Source: Anisodus tanguticus
Lineage: Eukaryota; Streptophyta; Magnoliopsida; Solanales; Solanaceae
Direction of reading: 5' to 3'
Length of the DNA stretch: 64,000 bases
Assembly: GCA_034509755.1 (NCBI GenBank)
Contig: CM067541.1
Span: 14,930,001-14,994,000, forward strand
Positions 31,887 through 42,999 of this stretch are shown here, piece by piece (the stretch's first letter is position 1; every line of letters starts with the position of its first letter). The notes under the pieces were generated by a model that worked only from the letters and a program-made list of their open reading frames with translations, did no database searches and was not told where the DNA came from. The position numbers and the translations under genes were made by a program.

Positions 31887-33786
31887 TAATTTGAATTGAC
31901 ATTCATACATACATTACCATGAGATTTTGACCTTGAAATCTATTATATATCATCAGGGGTTCGATGTTTGCAATTTGGGCTCGATGCTCTGAATTATTTG
32001 AATTTACATTCATACATACATTACCACAGAATTTTGACCTTGAAATCTATTATATATCATCAGGAGTTCAGTGTTCACGAATTGCGGGGCTCGATGCTCT
32101 GGGTAATTTGAATTGACATTCATACATACATTACCACGAGATTTTGACCTTGAAATTCATTATCTATTAGCAGGGGTTTGGTGTTCGCGGTTTGGGGCTC
32201 GGGGCTCGATGCTTTGGGTAAGTTGAATTGACATTCATACATACATTACCTAAATTTTTACATTGAAATCTATTGTATATCATCAGGGGTTTGATGTTTG
32301 TGATTCAGGGTTCGATGCTCTGAGTAATTTTAATTGACATTCATACATACATTACCATGAGATTTTGACCTTGAAATCTATTGTATATCATTCGAGGTTT
32401 GATGTTTGCGATTTGGGGCTTGATGCTCTGGATAATTTTAATTGACATTCATACATACATTACCATGGGATTTTCACCTTGAAATCTATTGTATATCATC
32501 ATGGGTTCGTGTTTGTGGTTCGGGGCTTGAGGCTCTGGGTAATTTAAATTGACATCCATACATACATTACCACATATTTTAACCTTGAAATCTATAGTAT
32601 ATCATCACGGTTTTGGTGTTTGCGGTTTGGAGCTCTGGGCTCGAGGCTCTGGATAATTTAAATTGACATTCGTACATATATTATCAGAGGATTTTGACCT
32701 TAAAGTCTATTATATATTACTAGGGGTTCGGCGTTCGCAATTCGGGGCTCGACGCTCGACGCTCGACGCTCTAAGTAAGTTGAAATGATATTTATACATA
32801 CATTACCATGGAATTTTGACCTTGAAATCTATTGTATATCATCAAGGGGTTGGTGTTCGTAGTTTGGGGCTCGGGGGGCGCAAGGCTTGATGCTCTGGGT
32901 AATTTGAATTAAAATTCATACATACATTACCATGAAATTTTGACCTTGAAATCTATTGTATATCATCAAGGATTCAATATTCGGGGTTCGGGGCTCAGGG
33001 CTAGCGACTCGAGGGAATTGGCTCAAGGCTAGGTCTTAGAGCTTGGGGCTCGATGCTCTGGTTAATTTGAATTGACAATCATACATACATTACCACGAGA
33101 TTTTGACTATGAAATATATTGTATATCATCAGGGGTTCGGTATTCATTTGAGGCTCGTGGATCGATTCTCTAAGTAATTTGAATTGACACCCATACATAC
33201 ATTATCACGAAATTTTAACCTTGAAATCTATTGTATATCATTAGGGGTTCGGTGTTCGCAGTTTGAGGCTCGGGACTCGAGGCTTGGGGCTAGATGCTTT
33301 GGGTAAGTTGAATTGACCTTGATACATATATTACCATATGATTTTAACCTTAAAATATATTGTATATCATCAGGGGTTCGATGTTTACAGTTCGGGGCTC
33401 GGGGCACTAGGTAATTTGAATTGACATTCATATATACATTACTAGGAGATTTTGACCTTGAAATCTATTGTATATCATCAGGGGCTCGTGGCTCGAGGCT
33501 CGGGGCTCGATGCTCGATGTTCTTGTAAATTTGAATTGACATTCATATATACATTACTACGAAAATTTTACCTTGAAATGTATTGTATATCATTAAGGGT
33601 TCGATATTCGTTCAAGGCACGGGGCTCGAGGCTCGTGGCACAATTTTCTAAGTAATTTGAATTGATATTCATACATATATTACCATGGGATTTTGACCTT
33701 GAAATCTATTGTATATCATCAGGGGTTCGATATTTGCGGTGCGGAGCTCAGGGCTCGAGGCTCAATGCTCTAGGTAATTTGAATTG
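31887..33786. repeat. satellite 2, short-monomer part (~107-120 bp)
   Basis: The same core continues as shorter units lacking the cttttaaagaaacaaa insert. Core starts near 31887, 31994 and 32104 are 107-110 bp apart. Later units vary from about 95 to 180 bp through expansion of the ggctcg tract. The last unit stops at attacc, where copia sequence begins. ORFs at 33228-33655 are read-through of repeats. Confidence 0.88.
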
Positions 33787-34474
33787 ACATTCATACATAT
33801 ATTACCACCCATCTCATCTGCATACTTGCGCTGACACAAAGATATAGTATCTGCAGACCTAGTCACTGATATCCCCAAAAAGTAACTCAACTTTCCCAAG
33901 TCGGTCATAGTAAATTTAGTTTTTAGCAATGCAATGATCTCATTTTTCAACAATCAGAGGAGGCAGTAAGCACAATGTCATTCACATATAACAACAAATA
34001 AGCAATACTACTACCTCTATGAAAAATAAATAGAGAATTATCACACTTGTTGCATACAAACCCAATCCGCATAATGTACTGTGCAAAACGATCATACCAT
34101 GCTCTAGGGTCATGTTTCAAACCATAAAGTGACTTACAGAGATGACATACATACTAAGGGGCTTCTGGATGGACAAAGCCAAGCGGCTGGTGCATGTAGA
34201 CAGTTTCTTTCAAATCCCCATGTAGAAACGCATTCTTCACATCAAGCTGATGAATCAGCCAATGCTTACCCATAGTAATACTCAAAACTGTGCAAATGGT
34301 AGTCGATTTAACAACCATCCTAAACATCTCACCACAATCAATACCCTTATGGTAATTAGTGTCATTAACCACAAGTCTCGCCTTATATCTCTCTAGATCA
34401 CCATTGTCTCTATATTTATGAAGAAAAATCCACATGCATCGGAACACATTCACCCCATCCGGTCTAGGAACCAA
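33787..34474 (-). pseudogene. copia reverse transcriptase fragment
   Basis: Starts near MVPRPDGVNVF and continues through ERYKARLVVN and QLDVKNAFLHGDL (34154-34474), then, in another frame after stops, LLLYVNDIVLTAS (about 33965-34010) and LGKLSYFLGI (33762-33953). The catalytic YVDD box reads YVND, so a catalytic Asp is lost. The frame ends at the satellite junction right after QRKYADEM, before the RNase H domain. Confidence 0.88.
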
Positions 34475-35343
34475 ATCCCAAGTGTGCTAGTTCGTCAAAG
34501 CATTAAATTCCTCACACACGGTCGTATTCCAATTTGGGTCTAGTTTGGCTAATTTTGGATTTTTCGGAATTGGAGATATGGTTTGTATGGATAAGTTAAA
34601 TTGGACTTTGGGTTTAAAAATCTTGTATTGGACACATGTTTACATATGATGTGAGGGGGCAGGGGCAGTCTGGGTATATGTATTGGGTGTCGGGTCTGGG
34701 TCACGATGTTGGATCGAGTCCGTGTTTTGATTTGGTGGTGAAGTAGGTATTGTGTCGATGGTTGGGACTGGAAGTGGGGTTAAGCCGACGGGGTGTGGGT
34801 GTTAACTAGTGGTGTTGGGCGACGGTGAAGAGTCTGGTGGGGTTGGGTGGCTTGTCGGATGTGGCGATGGTGCGGGACTCGAAGTTGTGCTTGGAAAAAA
34901 ATAGTATCGGGTTGTTGGTGGTGATGTTGGGGTTGGCTATCTGGGATGTGACTGTACCGGTGGGATGGTGATTTTTCTGGGCTGGGTTGGTTGACTGGAA
35001 CTGCGGCGGTAGGTGGTGGTGATGCATAGGACGACGGTAGATGTCATCGGTGAGTGGAAGATGTGACGGTGAGATGTGTTTGAGAGACGACCGACCGACT
35101 GTCGGTGATGGTAGGTGCAGTCGACGGTGATGGAGCCCTGGTCGACGGACTGACAGTGGTGACTGTTACTGGAGGCAGTGACGGTGACTGGGGGACTGTG
35201 GTGGTGGCACGACCGAGTTCGGTGAGGATGATGGGGGAGACGTCGGACTCGTCTAGAAAGGTATAGTCTGTGTTTAGGAATTTTTAAATATTGGCGAAAG
35301 AAAATAATATCTCATCAAACGTAACGTGACGAGAGACGTGAAT
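34475..35343 (-). pseudogene. copia integrase-RT linker region
   Basis: Minus-strand frames rich in Pro, Thr, Ser and His (ILTELGRATTTVPQSPSLPP and similar), broken by a few stops and shifts. This is the usual low-complexity linker between copia integrase and RT. The GT-rich plus strand (34620-35260) is the mirror of this bias and is not a separate feature. Confidence 0.7.
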
Positions 35344-36144
35344 TTAACGAGTGGACAAGTCATTGCACAAATAACCCCTATGATTAGACGGGAAACCTAC
35401 GAAGACACATGAAGTTGTTCGGGGTGCTAATTTATGAGGTGTGGTGGAGGCAAGGTTTGGATAGCAAAGACAACTGAAAATCCGAAGGTGATCATAGGAA
35501 GGGATCCAACGGTAGAGAATTTCGATAGGGATTTTATTGTGAAGAGTACTGGTGGATAAAATATTAAAGATGTATTCTACCATTTTTACTGCATAGACCC
35601 AAAATGATGGGGGGAGAGGGGCATGAAAAAGAAAGGTACGAACCATGTTGTTGATAGTACGGATGATTCGTTCGGCTTTTCCATTTTGGGGTGAGGTGTG
35701 GGGACAGGAGAAACGGAAGACCATGCCATTATTGGTGCAAAAATTATGAAATGCGGAATTATTAAACTCACGACCATTATCACATTGGAATGATTTAATG
35801 GATTTTTCAAATTGTGTTTTGATAAAGTTACGAAACTCAATAAACTTGGTAAAAAATTCAGACTTGAATTTTAGAGGGTAAATCCAGATAAAGTGAGAAA
35901 AGTCATCTAATAACACAAGATAGAATTTATGACCCAATGAACTAATAACATGAGATGTCCATAAATCTGCATGAACAGTATCAAATGGAGAAAATGTAAC
36001 ACTTAAGGAAGACTGAAAAGGAAAACTGTAGAATTGTATTAATCTCCCTCGGGAAGTCTTTCTCATTAATACAATATATATAGTGTGCACAATGTGGAAT
36101 CCTAGTACAATGTGGATCTTATTTCTACCATAATTATAGAACAC
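35344..36144 (-). pseudogene. copia integrase core domain
   Basis: A 266-codon open frame with the DD(35)E integrase core: first Asp in VHADLWT, second in FQCDNGREF, Glu in NGKAERIIRT, followed by the copia block GYLCNDLSTR. The upstream zinc-binding part is degraded (the residues around the start codon do not show the HHCC pattern). The ATG at 36144 is therefore incidental, and the frame is a fragment of a gag-pol polyprotein. The function in an intact element is strand transfer of cDNA into the genome. Confidence 0.88.
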
Positions 36145-38212
36145 TAAATATCACAAAATATATGGAGTATATTATTAGTAATATACGTTAATACTGCTTT
36201 CCTCCATGCTTAATCAAATTTTGAAGTTGACAAATCTTAATGAGCGCAAAAAACTAGTATATGGTTTCTTTTCGTATATTCATGTATTTGTGGACAAAAT
36301 TGCTCGATACGTGTGTCGGTGAAAGATAATAGATTAATCGTAAAATTATCCAAGATGCACGTAAATTGATCCAAACATTACCATTATAAAAAATTATATA
36401 TATCATATGCAGGAGCGGAGCCAGGTGATGGCTACGGGTTTCACCCGAATATATATATTGAACCATCTTAGCTTATTCCTATGCTTACTCCTTTATATTT
36501 TATGACTCTGATAATGGGATTTTGTAGTTGATTGAATGTGGCGTGTGCGTGAAATAGCAGCCAACCAAAACTCTAGGCTTTTTTCATGAATGCCGTCTCC
36601 TCTAAGCAAATAGTTCTAGTGGGAATGGCGGACGTATCTTTTGGATTGCATGAATTATTCGATATAATACTCTATATGTCGAAACAATGTGCAATGACTT
36701 TACTTATTCGAATTTTGAAAAAAGTGGTGTATCCACACCTTTTGGAATTTAGAATAATAATTTGGAAAGACTCCACTAAAAATTAATTTCTCTTTTTAAG
36801 CCATTTGGAAATATCATATTTTTTTTCTTAGAAAAGCTCCCTCATCTACTCTCGATGTTTCGAACCCACCTTACTGAGCTTAACAAACGTCCTCATATGA
36901 ACTTTTTTTACGAAGGCTAAGCTGACGGTTAAATACTTATTTATATTTAATAATTTTTTCTAATACAAATACATTCTAAGCAAATGTTATTAAATCCATT
37001 CAAATCCATGCCTAATATTATAACTCTGCTTATGATATCCTTTTCCAATTTTCATTAGAAGAACTCAAATATAGAAGCCTCCTTAATTGAATGAACCCCA
37101 AACTCTTGGAGCAAAACCATGGCTCAATATTATTATTTTCCTAGTTGTACCCTAACAACATTACAAAAATGAATAAACATATTGTTTAGGTAAGGCACAC
37201 ATTATTGGGGCTTAATCTAAAGATAAAAAAAAACATGTCCTCCTAAATTATTATCAATGTAACATTATAACTATGAAATGTCACAATTTTTGTGGATACT
37301 CATCATACAACCACACATGAGCACCGCCCTTTGGATATGATACAAATGGCCAAGATCTTCCCATGTTTTCCAATAAAGTATGGGAAATACTACTTGCACT
37401 TAATATTTATATTAAATTGATAAATTAAAACATGTATCTTTAGTGTATATATATATATTTGTAATTTAGTTAAAACGAAATAATATATATTCTTATTTAA
37501 CATACAATTATTAAGATGAAATTATTTAATAGTATGATAAACACTAGGTGTGACGAATCAGTTTTTCGATGTTCTTCCTTCCTAAGATAAGATTTAGAAC
37601 GGAGGATAAATGCGTGCAGTTTGTGATATGAATTAAGCAATTAATTAATTCATTAACATGTATTGGAACTTACTCTTTTTATTGTAATTTTATGACACTG
37701 TTTGATTGAATATGAAGTTTACAAAAAAAAATATGTATTTAATTTTAAATATGTCATAATATTTATGTGGCAATTTTATTTTATGATTTAACTATGATGT
37801 AAAATTTATGTGGCTAGAAAAACTTGTTATTAAGTGTAAAATAAAACGTTCAAGTTAAACTATTTTATAAATTAAATCATTTTTAAATAATTAATAAAAA
37901 TAATATTTTTTAGGATAGATATGCTATAAAATATTTAAACATATTAAAATTATACCTAATTTTTTTGTTTTTCAAGTCTTTTTTCTTATTGAAAAGTAAT
38001 TCATCAAGCACAGAGCGTTTCAATTTGTTGGTACTTTTCTTATTAGTTTATCTTAGAAAAGATACAATGAATTTTTTAATATTTGAAAGAACGACATTTA
38101 AACTTCTCATTATATTCTTAATAACTTTTTTTAATTGCATAAATATTATGATATGTTAAATAACATAAATTATAATGATATATATTATAGATCAAGTAAT
38201 TTTCATTCTTTA
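36145..38212. other. AT-rich intergenic region
   Basis: No gene recognised. A gcggagccaggtgatggc / cgggtttcacccga-type interspersed repeat end is seen at 36413-36470. ORFs at 36586-36786 and 37965-38159 are AT-driven with no recognisable domain. From 37.4 to 38.2 kb the sequence is strongly A/T-rich. Confidence 0.5.
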
Positions 38213-38468
38213 TTACTCTATTTGTCTTAATTTATGTGGCTCATTTCGAATTTCTTAAAATAAAATGATTTTTTAAAATAATTTTTTCATATGTCTTATA
38301 AATATTTTGAATTACTAATGATTCTAAATTATAGTATTCTTTACATAATATTCAACTATTAAAAATTCAATAAAAAATTAAAAGATTTCATACAAAATAC
38401 AGCCAAAATTAAAAAATTTAACTTAAAAATTCAATTGGTAACCCATAAATTAGAATAGAGAGAGTGAA
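38213..38468. mobile_element. Stowaway-like MITE (degraded)
   Basis: Left end actctatttgtcttaattta and right end taaattagaatagagagagt are inverted copies of each other with mismatches, enclosing about 215 bases of AT-rich DNA. They resemble the CTCC(G/A)TTTCAATTTATGTGGC family of plant MITEs. Confidence 0.6.
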
Positions 38469-38747
38469 TGTACTATTCAAATATTACTACATAAATTATC
38501 GCTAAAAAGGAAAGAACTCTCTCCATTAGTATTTACGTTACAATCTTTTTCGGTTAGTTCTAAAATAAATTACACATTTCTGTATTTAGTAATAGATTCA
38601 CTTCAAACTTCTTATTTTATCTTCAAAAAATCATTTCTAATTATTATTTTCAAAAATCTTATTTTTTTCTTAAATTTTGTATTTATTCAAAAACCTTTAC
38701 ATAAATTTAAGTTGAGTACTTTATTTGAAGTAGACATAAATAAATAT

Positions 38748-38952
38748 TTCCTTTGTCTCCATTGATGTGGCATTATTTAACTTGGAGTGAAGTTTAAAAA
38801 AATGAAAACTTTTGAAAGGTGTACTCCAAAATAAATTTTATATAAATATGTGATTATATTATAAAATTAAATTCTTTTTAAATATAGAAAAATAATATTT
38901 GTTTTGAAACAGATAAAAAGAAAATTATGCCACGTAAATTGGGACCAAAAAA
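38748..38952. mobile_element. second Stowaway-like MITE (degraded)
   Basis: Tttgtctccattgatgtggc at the left and gccacgtaaattgggaccaa at the right form inverted ends around about 160 bases of AT-rich DNA. It belongs to the same general family as the copy at 38213. Confidence 0.6.
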
Positions 38953-38980
38953 ATAGTTAGAAAACATGTCTACCTGGGAT

Positions 38981-39907
38981 TAGAGATGGCAATGGATCTT
39001 GGACCCGGTGGATCCATATCCGTTTTATAGGATATGGATCTTCAAAATTTGGACCCGACGGATCGGATCGGACCCGGATCCATTTCTGACGGATCGAATC
39101 TGGATCTAGATCTTGTATTTGAGATCGTATCCGGTCCAGATCCGATCCGTGGATCCGTTTTTTATTAAATATATCTATAACCTAGAATGTAATTTTATAA
39201 GTATTTTCTTAATTTTTTCCCATAATTTATGTATTGGGTAAAGGGTTGAACCAGGATAAGGCACAAGTCACACATCCATGTAATTTGTCTTTGAAGTTTC
39301 ATTTCTTTTACCAATATCTTTCTTTCTGAGCTTCTCATATTTTCATTTCTATAAAAAGAAAAAATTATCACTCTTCTTTAAATTTTCCTTTCTTGAATCG
39401 CTAGCCGTAAGCTTTAACTATCTTTCTCTCATTTGTTTGATCAGCAAAAAAATATCTGGGACTTTTGATATATGACTGACATTGTTTTATATTGTTTAAT
39501 AAAGTCAATCAGTAGAACTACAAGTGGAGCATCACTAAAGCCTCCAAAAATTAGCTCAAAGTTGCAACATATTCAGCATTACTAATGAAGTCAATCGTCT
39601 TTATTTTCTTGTGATGCTAAAATTTTGTTCAATATTTTAGAAGAATGGTGTCATGTTTGTGTAGATTGATTGAATGAACTCAATCATTTTTTTAATCAGA
39701 TTGCGTTTCATTTTGTCATAAAAGTTTCAAACATGTGAGAATATTATTCAAGCCAAAAAAATTTACATGTAGATCCAGATCCGATCCGTGGATCCAAATT
39801 TGGATCTAATTTTTATGAAACCGATAGATCTGGATCCAGGGATGAAAAGTAGATCTGAATCTGGATCTAGTAGAATCCGATCCAAATCCGATTCGTGATC
39901 ATCCCAA
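38981..39907. mobile_element. non-autonomous hAT-like element, 927 bp, GGATCC-rich
   Basis: The element is flanked by cctgggat at 38973-38980 and 39908-39915. Ends tagagatggcaatggatc (left) and the complement of gatcatcccaa (right) are weakly inverted. Both subterminal regions are packed with ggatccgatccg / gatccgtggatcc motifs in both orientations, typical of hAT subterminal repeats. There is no transposase ORF. Confidence 0.65.
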
Positions 39908-39915
39908 CCTGGGAT

Positions 39916-41037
39916 CTAATGGGAGTGAGTCACTGAGGTACGTGGCAGTCTATTAGTGTCCCCGCCATAACAGTGGCCGTTACCCAACGGCAAGTTCCCT
40001 TGTCGTTATGTTCGTTTAATCGATAAGCCCCTGGTTTCCGAATTTCTAGGTTCTGTTACTTTCTAAACTATGGTTAAATTTGTGGTATGCTCATTGCCCA
40101 CTTGCTTGGTCAAGAAATTGAATTCCCAATGAATTGAAAATGTCTTATTTGCATACTTCATCCTTTATACGTTTCACAAATTACACTTGGTGCCCCAATA
40201 AATTGAGATATTATCTTTTCTGCTACTACTAAATATCATCTTGTCAGTTTAGGCAGAAGGTTTTGATATGTTTATCAAAAGTACGAGGAAACTAATAATT
40301 GTACTAAACAAGACGATAGTTTAAGAAGAATTATAAAGCAATTAAAGATTAGGGTACTAAGTAAATCTTATGATAAAAAAATAGTTATTCTTATTCTAGT
40401 TATATATATTCAAACTAGTAATTTTTTTCTCGATATATGATAATATATGATTTTCGACAGTTTTAATAATAACGATTACTTGGCAATCTATTCTTTACAT
40501 AAAAAACTTCACCTTTAATTGTCAAGATTCTAAAACTAAACGAGAAGAACATTACAACAATTATAGATAAAAAGATTAATATAAAATATTTTTCATGACA
40601 AAATAGTGGAAAATTTTTATATTGAGAATTAATCACGCCAATTAAGTAATATTTTAAAGAATAATTTCAATTATTTACATCTCCTTTCTATAATTTTTTT
40701 GATTATCTTTAAATAATTTTTCTAGTGATAAATTCGATGTATTAATCTTATGTTCTACTATCATTTTTCAAATATTTACCTAAAATACTATCTTTATTTT
40801 GAGCACAAGAAATGATCCAATATTACCGACATAACAAAAAGTACTATACCAAATTGTTAAGGAAATATCTGTGAAGTAAGAATTGACATGATGTGTGTGC
40901 GTTTATCATTACTTAACTATCAAGTATTAGTTGTATTATTATCTTAGTTAATGCATTTGGACCAAAAACATATTTCGAAAACTTAAGGGGGTTGCACACG
41001 CAATTAACAATAAAATATCCCAACCCAATTGGACTCC
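39916..41037. other. upstream region of serine-rich protein gene
   Basis: AT-rich upstream DNA with no ORF or recognised transposon. A CCAAT-like motif (acccaattgg) is seen at about 41023-41032, just before the TATA box. Confidence 0.45.
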
Positions 41038-41047
41038 TATAAATATA
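41038..41047 (+). promoter_or_regulatory. TATA box of serine-rich protein gene
   Basis: Tataaatata lies 143 bases before the ATG, giving an expected transcription start near 41070 and a 5' UTR of about 110 bases. Confidence 0.75.
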
Positions 41048-41180
41048 TACCTCGAGTGGTGCTGAGGTTTGCCAAAGCAAATAGCACAACCCGGTCTAAA
41101 AAAAACCAAAGAAAATTCTTCCGGTTTTAAAAAATCCGGTTTTTTCTCTCTTCTAGATTTTACTCAAATCTGATACAACA

Positions 41181-41798
41181 ATGGCGGCTTCTACTCGAAG
41201 GTCAAGTGGACCGGTAATCCGTTCACTTTCACCGGCCGGAAGATTCTATTCCCCGAGCCAAAGGACGTCGTCGTTTGCTTCCTCAACTTACGTTTTTTCT
41301 ACCGGTTCACACACAATTCTCCACAGATCAACTTCTCCAAATCGCGTGAATTTATACAATTCAAGGTCATCATCTTCGGCATCATCCGTACGGTTCTCCT
41401 TGGACCGTTCGACTTCACCAAGTCGGTCTATTTCTGCTGTGAACCGGAACCACATCGTTAAGAATCAGAGTCATAATAGATCGTTGCCTAGTAGCGGTCA
41501 GAAGAAGGCGTGTATGTGCTCTCCGACGACACATCCAGGTTCGTTCCGATGTAGTCTACATAAGAATAATAATAGTGGTACGACTAGAGGTGCGTCGTCG
41601 TCGTACAGTTCGAATCAGTTGAATATGAGGCGATCTGCTATGACGAACTCGCTTGTGAGAATCGGAACAGTAGAAGGTGATTTGGTGAAGAGAGCTTTAG
41701 CGGCTTTGATTCGTCCTTCATCTCATCAACAGCGTCGTCGAGCCAATTTCCAGTGTAGACCTAGCCGGCTCTCCGTCATGTCCAAAGCCTCAGATTAA
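41181..41798 (+). CDS. plant serine-rich protein, 205 aa, single exon
   Basis: This is the only intact protein gene in the right half. The start context acaacaatggcgg is a good plant initiation site, and the TATA box 143 bases upstream and 3' signals fit. The protein is basic and very Ser/Arg-rich: N-terminal half with repeated SP and RS motifs (SLSPAGRFYSPSQR, STSPNRVN, DRSTSPSRS), a short Cys/His stretch (CMCSPTTHPGSFRCSLHK, about residues 111-128), and a conserved C-terminus (SAMTNSLVRIGTVEGDLVKR, ALAALIRPSSHQQRRR, SRLSVMSKASD). I recognise this C-terminus from the plant 'serine-rich protein-like' family. The molecular role is unknown. No signal peptide or membrane segment is visible. No introns and no breaks. 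Confidence 0.92.
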   Translation: MAASTRRSSGPVIRSLSPAGRFYSPSQRTSSFASSTYVFSTGSHTILHRSTSPNRVNLYNSRSSSSASSVRFSLDRSTSPSRSISAVNRNHIVKNQSHNRSLPSSGQKKACMCSPTTHPGSFRCSLHKNNNSGTTRGASSSYSSNQLNMRRSAMTNSLVRIGTVEGDLVKRALAALIRPSSHQQRRRANFQCRPSRLSVMSKASD

Positions 41799-42496
41799 AA
41801 TTTGACTTTAGACCACTAAACTTGAGAAAAGACTAAGTGGAGGTTGGAACGGAACGGAACGGTTTCTTTGTGTACTCCGGTGGCCGAAACCCTAAGATCC
41901 GACTATGTATAGACTCAAATAGTTAAATATTTTTTTTACTAAATAGCATAAACAAAATCCTCTAATTTTTGGCTTTGCTGTCTATCGAGCTTCCAATTCT
42001 CAAAAATATATCCATAAAAAATACATCTCCCAAGGCTCAAATTAAAATAAATTTAATTGATATGACAAATCGGAATTAAATCTCTTCAAGGTTTTTGATT
42101 ATCATCAATTCATCACCGTCCATTCATATCACATCCCTTCAATTTTATTTTACGGAGATTTTACCGTTTTCCGTTAGCTTTTTGGCCGTTCTCCGTTATC
42201 TTTTTGGCCATTCCCCGTTTTCCTTTTTCTTTTTGGTCATGCTTTACTTCGTATCCCGTACGTATTGTTTTTTCGTAAATGTTTGTTTTAGTTAGCTATC
42301 TTTATTTTCAAAATCATTTTTTATCTGTCTTAACTTTTTTTTTTTTTTACTTAGTTTTTACTTTAGTGACTGACTGTATTTGTTGTTTCTTACGTTGCAG
42401 GTATTTTTAGATGGGTAAATTTGTTTGGCAGGACTTGAACAGCAATCAAGGACATTATTCGGGACCAAAATAAACAGTGGACTTAAGTTTTAAAGA
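41799..42496 (+). other. 3' UTR and flank of serine-rich protein gene
   Basis: The stop is followed by AT-rich DNA. Aataaa at 42046-42051 is a candidate poly(A) signal. The ORF at 42095-42295 is a hydrophobic chance frame in T-rich sequence. Confidence 0.5.
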
Positions 42497-42502
42497 CTAC
42501 AT

Positions 42503-42612
42503 CATATCCTGTGAAATCTCACAACGTGGGTCTGGGAGCGTAGAGTGTACGCCGATTTTATTTTTATATTGATAGGTAGAGCGTCTGTTTTCTTGAGACA
42601 CTCGGCTCAAGA
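42503..42612 (-). repeat. LINE 3'-terminal module shared with SINE-like elements
   Basis: Minus strand: ttgagccgagtgtctc ... gctctacctatcaatat ... acgctcccagacccacgttg ... gatttcacaggatatg. The same block forms the complete 122-131-bp SINE-like elements at 100, 9751 and in satellite 1, and the end of the LINE tail at 6684. Confidence 0.75.
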
Positions 42613-42807
42613 CATAGCACAAGCAAGAGCAAGAGCAAAACAAGATAATCGGGTAGACTCGGTTAGGAAAAAAAGTTAAAGCAATATAAAAATACTGGTA
42701 TCAAAAGTGAATAGGTCATGGTAGCGAATTTTGAAAAAGTAAGCAGTAATTAACGCAGATAAATAAAGAACACATAGCAACAAAAATTAAACTACAGGGA
42801 CTATAAA

Positions 42808-42941
42808 AGCAATACTTTGCCTATTAGTATGATAGGTTAAGCAGATTTATAATAATAACACTACAACTATCAGTAGCAATACTTCGCCTATTAGTATGAT
42901 AGGCTAAATGAGTCTATAATAATAACATTATAACTATCAGT
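42808..42941. repeat. 2 x 67-bp direct tandem repeat in LINE 3' UTR
   Basis: Two adjacent 67-bp units (42808-42874 and 42875-42941), each running from agcaatact(t/c)(t/c)gcctattag to aactatcagt, about 90% identical. Confidence 0.85.
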
Positions 42942-42999
42942 TTGTAAGCGTAAGTAGGACTACGTTCGATTACCTACTATCCTTTTATCATAATTCATG

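Larger units (their letters stand above)
33787..36144 (-). mobile_element. truncated Ty1/copia retrotransposon
   Basis: The minus-strand order is integrase, Pro/Thr-rich linker, reverse transcriptase, which is the copia gene order. The 3' part of RT, RNase H and both LTRs are missing: the element is cut by satellite 2 at 33787 and has no recognisable gag or LTR above 36144. It is non-autonomous and broken. Confidence 0.88.

Noticed and set aside
12706..33786. CRISPR-like regularly spaced repeats
   Set aside because: The units are contiguous satellites without unique spacers, and the window is plant DNA.
34620..35260. GT-rich plus-strand region as a promoter or minisatellite
   Set aside because: It is the complement of the Pro/Thr-rich copia linker coding sequence.
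36586..36786. 66-codon ORF as a small gene
   Set aside because: No recognisable domain, no promoter or splice signal, typical AT-rich chance frame.
42095..42295. Hydrophobic 66-codon ORF after the serine-rich gene
   Set aside because: It arises from T-rich 3' flank sequence and matches no family I recognise.
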